Shown: in pieces, positions 55,579-64,000 of the stretch | Position numbering within the stretch: the first letter of the stretch is position 1 | How the letters are laid out: every line of letters starts with the position of its first letter | Translations under genes and position numbers: made by a program | DNA from: Spirodela intermedia | Taxonomy: Eukaryota; Streptophyta; Magnoliopsida; Alismatales; Araceae | Length of the DNA: 64,000 bases | Direction: 5' to 3' | Assembly (NCBI GenBank): GCA_902729315.2 | Contig: LR746271.1 | Coordinates: 5,910,001 to 5,974,000, forward strand | The notes under the pieces: model-generated | What the model was told of the DNA's origin: nothing | The model's input: the letters and a program-made list of their open reading frames with translations, nothing else | The model's database searches: none

Positions 55579-58500
55579 TCAGAGGGTTGGAGAGTGCTTT
55601 GGGTGGTAGCCCACCTGAGAGTATGAATGCTCGTCGAACATGGAGAGACAGCAAGAACCAGATGAGGAAGCCCAGTTCTGGATGCTGGTGTCGTACGCCG
55701 GAAAGTTACCTTGGTAATCCATGGCACCGTCCTCCGGAAAGTTGTCTCCCCCCTCGGGTTTGAACCTGTCAGGCAGCGGGTGGATCCCGTAAGAGTCAAA
55801 TGGGTGTTGACCTCCAAGCTGCAGGCTCAGACTCCCATTCTGGGTCAGCTCGATCCCCGGGGCTCCCTGGGATCCCTTGGTCTCCTCTGTCGGTCTGTCT
55901 GTGCCAAAGTAACCGGAATAGCATGGGAGAGAAGTGCTGATAGAACAATCCATATCTCTGCAATACCAGAAAACTACATACATAAACGAAGGCGGAAGAA
56001 TAAAAAAAGAAAAGAAATAAATTTATTGCACCATTCCAAAATTTATCGCACCATTTGCATATCTTGAATGAGGAGTTCTTTTACATAAAATATTGACTGA
56101 AGATCCAATGGGTAGGCACCTACAGTTATGAATGATGCCTAAAACCCAATTGATAGATTTAGTCGTACTAGCACCGAGTTATCAACTTTCTGAAAAGAAA
56201 GAAGGGATACCCCTCACCTGGGGCCAATCAAGTGTCCCTCTTCTGGTAACAAGATATGATGATAATCGTGGCTTTGGAGCCAGGACAGTGGTTGGGGCTG
56301 CAGCTCATCGCCTATCACCAACGGCAAATGCATACTGTTCTGGAACTACAGAATGAAAATTTCAATAAATAAGTAATTGAATAATCATAAGAAGACACCA
56401 GAATCCTTGATCACTGATGCATCACTGTCTTTGTCCTTCACCTGGCTGGGGCAGTCAAACGGCATAAGCTGCTGCTTCGCATAGTTATCCTGAGGATGAC
56501 AGAAATAACTGCGAACGTTAGTGAGCCTCACTAAGGCTGATAACCGCCTACGATAAATTCCTGCTGATTAAATATCGTAGTGAAGAATAGAATGAACGGC
56601 AGCCACAAGCATTTTCCGGTCCCACCTGTTGCGAACGAATTCGATTAAGAGATTCCTTGAGAGACTCTTCCACAGCCCTGATATGATCTAGATTGCTCGT
56701 CTTTCCTGAATCCTCCCAGTAGCTGAGATGAAATTATAAGATTGTCAATGAACGGCGCATGTTGGCCAAACGAAATGTTTGGACAGTTTCATTCAGCTTT
56801 TTAGATACTACCATTTAATTTGCTACTTCATAGCTCCATGGTCATATTATTTTAACTCGCTGATTGCTCTCAACAGAAACACGTGAAGGACAAGTAAGAG
56901 GAGAAACACAACGAAAAGGGTCAATGAGTGGCTCTTAACAAAACCCTCTGTACTAGCACATGAAGTTCATCCAATAACCCTTCTATCAAGAACCAATTTT
57001 TTTTCACAAAAACTTGGAAGCCAACTCCCTCATTGCAGACCATATCGAAGTAAGGTGCCAAACTTTGATTTTCGAGAACCCTAGGAAGTGAAACCTCATG
57101 TCTTAAAGTCAAACACTGTTGGACTTAACACATAAACTGTAGGGGCGATTTGGACAAGGGAAAAGCTCCACCGTGGTTGTAAAAGCCAAAATGACAACCC
57201 GCCCCATGAGATAATTGACAACAACGATAGAATTGCTAATTGATGCTGGCTTCATCAGCATGGCTTAGTGGGTTGAAGGTTGACCAAGTATCAGATGGGA
57301 GGTGCCTGGAGATAGTAGGGCTGCAAGAAATCTAAAAACAGTACGTCAAAAGGGAAAGGTGCCTACATATCTGCAACACCCTAGATTCTTTGATCATTGT
57401 GCAGAAAAAGAGTTCTCAAAATTCGGTGAGAATAAATAACTCTTGTTCAAAGTATGCTCGTAATTTCCTCACAAAATGTCCCGTAAGAAATGAGAAAAAC
57501 ATGAAGCTATGGGTCTGGAAACCAGAGAAAAATGATGCGAACATACCTGTAATTCTATATCACAATATGCAACTTCAGATTAAAAAAATCAACAAAACCA
57601 AGTGAACATTTGATGAAATTAAGGAGTCCATTTAGTACAATTAATGAAATAAAAAAGCAAGAGAACATTGACCAATTGTCGGAAGAAAATAAAACAAGAG
57701 AATCCATTGGATGCCATAATCTAAACGAGAATTTTATGAGAGAAATATGTCAAACACAGATAGGAAAAAAGGATAATAAATAAATAAAATCAAGCAAGTG
57801 TTGTTGGTTCGAAAACCAGGCTAAACACAGAACGCCAGAGAACAGAATTCTTGAATTATAGCTGTCTTTCCCTTGAAAGTTTTTATGAGATCTTGTATTC
57901 TTACTCTGGTGACAAAGAATAGGTTGTTACCAAACAATGCTAGATTGCAGTTCGAATTTCACCTTAGTCTCTTTTGCACTTCTGCCAGTTGAGCTTGCAG
58001 CAGCCGAGAATGGTTAGTCAAGTCCTGTGTAAGACATCAACCAAATCCCAGCTAGGTGAGGTGGGCAGAGGATGGGGAGAAACTTGAATGATACACCTGG
58101 TTGAACCCATTTGTCGATTATCCATACCTCAATGGTCTGGGTGCTGCAAAATGGCAAAAGGAAAACGATGAGAATTGAAATTTCAAACAATATTACTTCA
58201 AAATGATAAAGCCTGGTACCTGGAACCGAAAAAGTCTTGTATGTTGACATCATGATCCAACTTCTTGAAGGTCTTTTTCAGGGCCTATATAACCAAAAGA
58301 AATAAAATTTCAAATGAATTACACAAAGATTTTTCGTACATTTTGATGAAATAACAAAACTAGCACGCCATTAGAAAACACAAAGGTGAATACAGTGGCA
58401 TACCTCAAGACTCTCCAACTTCCTGATAAAAATTAAATTATGTGATTATAAAGATTATTTGATGCAAAGAAATAAAGATGGTTATTTTAAGTGACCTTTG

Positions 58501-59147
58501 TCGTACCTTTTTGCTCTCTCCTGTGGCGTTAGCTGAGCAAACTTTGCAACTACTTCCTCAATGGTGCTACAAGAAAGGGAAGGATCTGAGAGACCGGAGA
58601 GGAAGAGCATATATTGTCATAATAAAATAAATACGAGACCTTATTGATGTAAACAATTGACTGTCTTGGTAACACTCGAATGTTAAAGCAAGGAATATTA
58701 AATATATGAAAGAAAAAAGATCATTGGGTTTTGTCGACTTTAAATGGCTTGTGTAGACAGTATAGAGCTGCTAACACTGTCTAGCAAATGAGCCCATCAT
58801 AATCGCTTTTCTATTAAAACTTTCATGTTTGCTAGGATAGACAAGACTTGCGTTCCACTAAGAGACGCCCCTGTCCTGTCTTCTTCATGATGGCTGGAGC
58901 TAAGGCCAGCCTACATTGGAGAACTGAGCTACGAAGAAAGAGGAGGATGGAACGGATGGTACCTGCGCTCCCCAAGGCAGAGTGTGGGTTTCCCAGTGGG
59001 GGAGAACATGAGAAGCACGATGTCGATGTCACACAGTATGGACAGCTCCTTTGCCTTCTTCAAGATCCCTGCTCTTCTTTTCGAGTAGGTGACCTGCCGG
59101 CCACTGGTGTTCTCCAGCCTCTTGATCTTCAGCTTCACCCTCCCCAT
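55579..59147 (-). CDS. MIKC*-type MADS-box transcription factor (AGL30/AGL65-like)
   Basis: Ten exons on the minus strand: 59,147-58,963, 58,566-58,507, 58,424-58,406, 58,284-58,220, 58,143-58,128, 58,024-57,963, 56,722-56,626, 56,489-56,442, 56,345-56,218 and 55,957-55,579. All are in consistent phase, giving 352 residues. Exon 1 is the MADS domain ([20 protein letters not shown] ... [17 protein letters not shown]). The I region and K-like helices are spread over many tiny exons (19 and 16 bp the shortest): [61 protein letters not shown]-terminal motifs [18 protein letters not shown] and CYSGYFGTD match the P clade (AGL30, AGL65, AGL94). These pair with AGL66/104 to drive pollen maturation genes. 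Exon 6 to exon 7 spans 1.24 kb. Confidence 0.92.
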
Positions 59148-59440
59148 CTCCCGGACGCAGGCAGATCCCGGTGCCCCGCGGCCCCCTCCGTCAAACGTTA
59201 TACCGTCTTCCCAATTCCTACGAGAGTATCCCACCACAGCCAGCAACACCCTTCCCCCCGGGCGTCCACGACTCGTCGCCGATACTCCAGCTGAGCGGCT
59301 TCCCGAATAGAATCCCAACTTAAACGTAGGTGCAGCGAGATGTGTACACTTCAGAGGATCAGAAGAACGTCGTTTGGAAGGAGAGCACAATGAGATGGTG
59401 TTCCCGTCAATCGTCTAGTTTGATAAAGTTAATAGAATTG
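59148..59440 (-). promoter_or_regulatory. 5' flank of the MIKC* MADS gene, duplicated at 63.45-63.66 kb
   Basis: Sequence just upstream of the MADS start. The part from about 59,222 to 59,410 recurs near 63,450-63,640, with shared blocks AATCCCAACTTAAA and AAGAACGTCGT(C/T)TGGAAGG. The open frame runs on upstream of the start Met but lacks MADS family sequence. Confidence 0.55.
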
Positions 59441-62400
59441 CCCTGCAATATTTCAAAGTATAAGTCGGTAGCTGAAAAATGTGTGGTACTTTCTCAAAGA
59501 TGAAGATAAAATCTTGATCCAAGGATAACAATTGTATAAAGTTGAGATGATCAAGGGCCTTCACCCAAATAGTAAAACATATTACGAAGAAAACAGAGTA
59601 AACCAAAAGCAAAATCTTCATAGTGCAAAGTCAAGGACGATATATGCGTCATTCAAATAAGACGACGTCTACTTTGCACGTCTGAATTTCTCCACAGGAT
59701 TTTAGGTTCAACGGAGGATGTGCTTCATCATGTCATGTCTACTTGTCAGAAGCCTAATAATACTCAAGCAGATTACGGCAAATTTTTTTTTATTCCGAAT
59801 GTTTTATTGTCTCATCGTACCCTAACCCATCTGCCTGCACTCGACAAGGAAACCATGTTCCTGGTGATGAGATTCATTAAAATCAAAGGAGCCACTGGAA
59901 CATAGTCGAAGGAAAGAATATCTCCCCTCCAGCAACAAGGTTCGCTGAGATCCCGTTTGTCTAAACCGGACAAAGAATGCAATTCAGGGAGACGTCGAAC
60001 AACGACAAGAAGAAAACAGTCGTCACACATTTCATGGACATGAAGAAAACCCAATTTAGTGACTAAGTGATTCCATTTATGCATTATTTCATGGAGGTAC
60101 CCGCTTGTCCATTTTGACAATGGTGGTCACAGAACGATGAAGGTCGCTGTGAGCAGCGTGACTGGCAGGTAACTAATGGCATCCGTGGGCAGCGAAGGTC
60201 ACGGAACAAGACATTTTGCTCTCAACCTTCGCGTACGAACCCTCAAAGCCAATGGTGCAAAAGATATTCAGAGGAGCTCGCAAGAGAGCTCCTCGACCAG
60301 CAGCTTTGAGAATTTTCTTCTTTCCCTGAGGGAGTTTTGGGCGGCTGACCAGATTGGAAAGAGGAGGAAGATGATATCATGCCCCTCCTTCTGCAGAAAC
60401 CCCCTTTCCTCCCTCCTCCATCGGATCCTCTCCGAGACCAACGGGATCACCCAAAACTCCTTCAGAAAAAGAAAAGGGTACACATAAAAGCTCCAGGAGA
60501 GGTAGGGGATTGGCGGCGCCACAGGGGTTGTGCGTGCATGGTACTACTTTGAAGGCGGAGAGGCTCCCCCAGAGCAGAGGGAAGACCGCATGCAGGGTGG
60601 CTATTATATTGTTGTGGAAATCAGTTGACCCGAAAGGACAACAACGCAATCCTTGGCCAAAAAGGATGATTGCATAGATCAAATGTATCATGTTCAAGAA
60701 GTAATTGAAAAACGTTATAAGATCGATGTGATGTTGACTATAGATTCACATGAGAACACTGTTTGATCAGATAACTATTCTAGAAGATGGTAAGATCATT
60801 AAATAAAAGATATAAGCATAGAGATACCTCTAAAGTACTATTATTTATTAGATATAAATATTAAAAGCTTCAAACCAATATAACAAGAGCGCTTCAATAT
60901 GTCATATTATGGTCAGTACATTCTATCTAATAGAGAAAAGCATTTCCTATTTTTGCGTTGGGAGCCCAATGTGATTTAAAGGTTTTCTTCGAGGATATTA
61001 TATAACTGTAGACAATGTCATTTCATATTACATTGTTAGTTTTATTACCACTCAAAATTACTCATTTAAGTTATCTAGTAATGCCGAAAAAGACTCAGAA
61101 AAATTTGAAACAATTTGGCACATTTTTTTTTGTATAAAAATAAGAAAGCAATCAAGTCACTTGCAAGTGAGGAACATATATAACTGAATAGAAAAATAAT
61201 TGCACTAATTTACATAATCCACGATACAATCATCAAATTCATGTTAAAATAGTTTAAACCAATGCTATTTTGTCTTGGCTCCATCTTATGGCACATTGAA
61301 CCTTTGCCACTGTACCCAAAACTTACACGTGCTGACACTATAATAATGGATCATAAGATAATTATTAGACTAACAAGTTACCATTCGAATGGTCAAAAAT
61401 AACAATTTTGTGACTATTGGCGACAAATAGATATCCCTTAAAAAATAAAGGGATCCTCCCAATGAGTTAAAACATCAAAACTCAAGGTTCGCATCTCACA
61501 CTTCAAGGAAGTTTCATGCAACCCAATAGTATAAGCTTGAACTTCAATCTTAAATACTAATGTTGTAAGTGATTTAAAACTACTTTTTGAAGTTAGTGCC
61601 AGTTTATAGAGTGAATTAGGGGGAGGGGAGAAAACAAGATTATTACCTACCTCACAGAAAAATTAGCTGAGGCATGTTACCTTTTGGAGCCTTGGTAACG
61701 TATATATGATGATTAAATTGGTAAAAGGATACCATGTCAACTTTTTACCATTATAATTATTTTGAAATGTATTTTCTTGACCCTTGAAATAACTCAACGT
61801 GATTATAGCATTGAATGTACACTATATAGTTTATGTTATACCTTTAAGAAGATAAACCCTTGAGTTATAGTCAAGAAAAACACTATGAACGGATTATATA
61901 AAATTTAATATAATAAAAAATATTAGGTGAAATCACTCTAGTTGAGAATAAGCATTCTTATATTATGAATTATTCAGCCATCTTTGTAATCCTTGAAAAT
62001 AATTCAGTGTTGAAAATCAACTAATAGGATTTATTTAATTTTTCTGAATTTTTAGAAAGTTTATATATTGATTTTGTTCACATAATAGAAGGAATTGGTG
62101 TACTTTCTTTGAAAATATTTTTAAAAATTTTAAAATAAAAATAAAATAGAAAAAAACAATGAAGAGTCAAAATCAATGAATCTCTCTCAAGCATTCGAGT
62201 GACTCATCACTAGAAGTTATGCACTGATTTATAAGAGCACTATTTTTTTCTTGATTTACTATTGAATAAAGCTATGAATGTGATAAAAAGTAATTGGGTG
62301 ATAATTTTTTTGGTCTTATAAAGCTATCAATTTAGACTAAATTGCATGAGTGCTAACATGGTTTTTCCACTAAAAGCTCTAGATCTGGAAAAATTACTTC

Positions 62401-63449
62401 TAAGAAACACTTGAGTTGGCTAGAAATCTAGTCAACACTAGTTGTAGTCCCAATGTCCAAAGATTTGCTACTATGATTGAGTGGAACCTAAGAGCAAGAT
62501 TCATAGAAAGTGGATGAGGACAAGTGGGTAAAGTCATTAAAAAATTGAGTAGCATAATTAGATATAATAATAGACATGTGACTTTAGTTTAAAAGACATC
62601 AATTGACTCTCTTTTTATTTCTTCTTATAGCCTCACTAAAACTAATAGATATGACATTGTTATCTAACTACATCCTAAAGACATTTATCTAAATTAAGAA
62701 TAATTAAAACATCTGAATAAATATTTTTCCAATTTTTATATCACATACTGATCAATTATTATAAGTTGAAAGAAAAAAATGCTCTTACTAGGCATGATTA
62801 ATACATGCAATTAATGCTCCAAGAAAATTAGTTTCTTGTTACCTAAGCATGATTAATACATACAATTAATGAACATACATAGGTAACATTGTATAGCATC
62901 GCTAAAAGAACATGTTAGGCATGTCACTTTACATCACTTATGGAATGCCAAATATCCTCTACTTTAATGTCACTAATGTCATAGTTCGTAAAATTATTAA
63001 ACCACCTCAAAATAGTAAGCCAAAATAAATTAAAAGTTAATTTTCTTAGTGATATTTTTTGTGAGCATCATCAAGACTTTTAATTTGCAGGTTTTCTTTA
63101 CTATTATTAATTTATTGAAACACAATTGTAACCATCATTAATAGTGAAGAAATATTATTAAATTGATCACAATAACTTTTTAGAGCACACTTCATTTGAA
63201 TGATGATAAAACGAACATGCCAATAAAACCAGAATTTTACGTAAGCAAAGTATATTGCATGAATATCAAATTATTGGTAATATCATATATTAAATATATA
63301 CATGTTGCAACCAAGATTGCAGACCATTTTTCAATTATTTTAAGCATAAAAATAGTGCAGCTATGTAATTGTGTTATGGTTATAATCTTTATAACTAAAC
63401 TAAATGCAAGAAAGAGTAATAATTGGAAGATCAGGCTACTGAAATTAGG
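59441..63449. other. AT-rich region without recognised genes
   Basis: Four kilobases. 60.2-60.6 kb is less AT-rich, but its frames show no family resemblance. 60.7-63.4 kb is strongly AT-rich with dense stops on both strands. A short local duplication is visible near 62,787-62,885 ('catgattaatacat(g/a)caattaatg' twice). Old transposon DNA is possible but no ends or domains were found. Confidence 0.45.
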
Positions 63450-63660
63450 ATCCCAGCATAGCCGGCACCACCATAGTCCATGGCGTGTCCCCAATCCTCC
63501 AGCCGAGTGATTTACCAAGGAGAATCCCAACTTAAATGCAGGTGCCAACTTTCTCAATGATCAGGAAGGATCATAAGAACGTCGTCTGGAAGGAGAGCAG
63601 AATGGGATGTGTTCACTTCAATCGTTTATTTGGTCAAAATTTCAGCAGGGAAAGGAACGG
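63450..63660 (-). repeat. Second copy of the MADS gene upstream region
   Basis: About 200 bp similar to 59,222-59,410 in the same orientation, including the AATCCCAACTTAAA and GGAAGGAGAGCA blocks and the 'tcaatcgt' word. No MADS exon lies next to it on the side where one would be expected. It is a partial segmental duplication. Confidence 0.65.
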
Positions 63661-64000
63661 ACGTTGGTATCATATACCATAATTGACTCGCTATGCGTGA
63701 GCACAAACAATAACATGGTCTGATTCTAAGGAATAAAGAGGGGAGAGACGGCCCTGCGCGCCAGGTAGGTGGCATGGACTCGTCATTGTGAACAGCGATG
63801 TTGAGGATGAGAAGGGGGAGGCACAACCGACCCAAGATTGAAACACGGTGGCGAGTCCAGTCCAGACGCCCGCAATCCGCAAAGAAAAACCAGGTGTGTG
63901 CAACAGCCGTCGAGAGAAACACACGAGGCATAATTAGGACATGAGCATAGATAGAACTCATAGGATAATCTAAGACAACATTGAAGACCAGAGCGTGGAT
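63661..64000. other. Right edge, no recognised feature
   Basis: 340 bp of mixed composition. The open frames here show no known domain, and I see no splice-linked exon set. Confidence 0.3.

Noticed and set aside
1-64000. A new defence, secondary-metabolite or operon-like gene cluster
   Set aside because: Neighbouring genes belong to unrelated known families with their own promoters. Nothing in gene order or shared motifs suggests a joint system.

Overview
This is a nuclear DNA window from a flowering plant. Spliced genes carry GT-AG introns, and the gene set includes the photosystem I antenna protein Lhca4, an alpha-expansin, a cycling Dof factor, a MIKC*-type MADS-box gene, a DMP protein and two PPR proteins. 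Very GC-rich exons with GC-rich third positions, set in AT-rich introns and intergenic DNA, would fit a monocot or a magnoliid-like lineage. The window alone does not fix the species. GA/CT microsatellites lie just upstream of many genes.

Layout. 1-18.2 kb is a gene-dense island: 5' end of a PPR gene (-), TRIP4/ASC-1 homologue (+), nuclear Ycf33-like plastid protein (-), HNH nuclease (+), cycling Dof factor (-), PLS-type PPR (+), RING-H2 E3 (-), a small unknown protein (-), a DCN1-like neddylation factor split over seven short exons (-), and a DMP protein (+). 18.2-27.3 kb is repeats: a decayed Ty3/gypsy element (18,917-24,600, TSD AAAAC, inserted on the minus strand) and a 1.64-kb solo LTR (25,331-26,967, TSD CTAAC). 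27.3-44.4 kb is a second gene island: a frameshifted PTC7-like PP2C, a complex I subunit-like gene, an ACHT-type thioredoxin, a PTB splicing regulator, a RING protein whose conserved start codon reads ACG, and an alpha-expansin. 44.4-53 kb is a mosaic of decayed Ty1/copia DNA holding a second, inverted copy of the solo LTR (TSD ATACC) and bits of MADS-box genes. 53.2-59.4 kb holds an initiator tRNA-Met gene, LHCA4, and an intact ten-exon MIKC* MADS-box gene. 59.4-64 kb is AT-rich and shows no gene, but near 63.5 kb it repeats the MADS gene's upstream region.

The genes are independent housekeeping, plastid and developmental loci rather than a pathway cluster. I saw no CRISPR array, operon-like cluster or clearly new molecular system. 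The most notable observations are the ACG start of the RING gene, the snRNA-type promoter (USE plus TATA) inside the solo LTRs, and the scattered remains of MIKC* MADS genes. Others are a GC-AG intron in the HNH gene and a PP2C gene broken by one base. Exon boundaries were placed by reading splice sites and keeping codon phase. They fit family protein sequence as I remember it and were not checked against transcripts.
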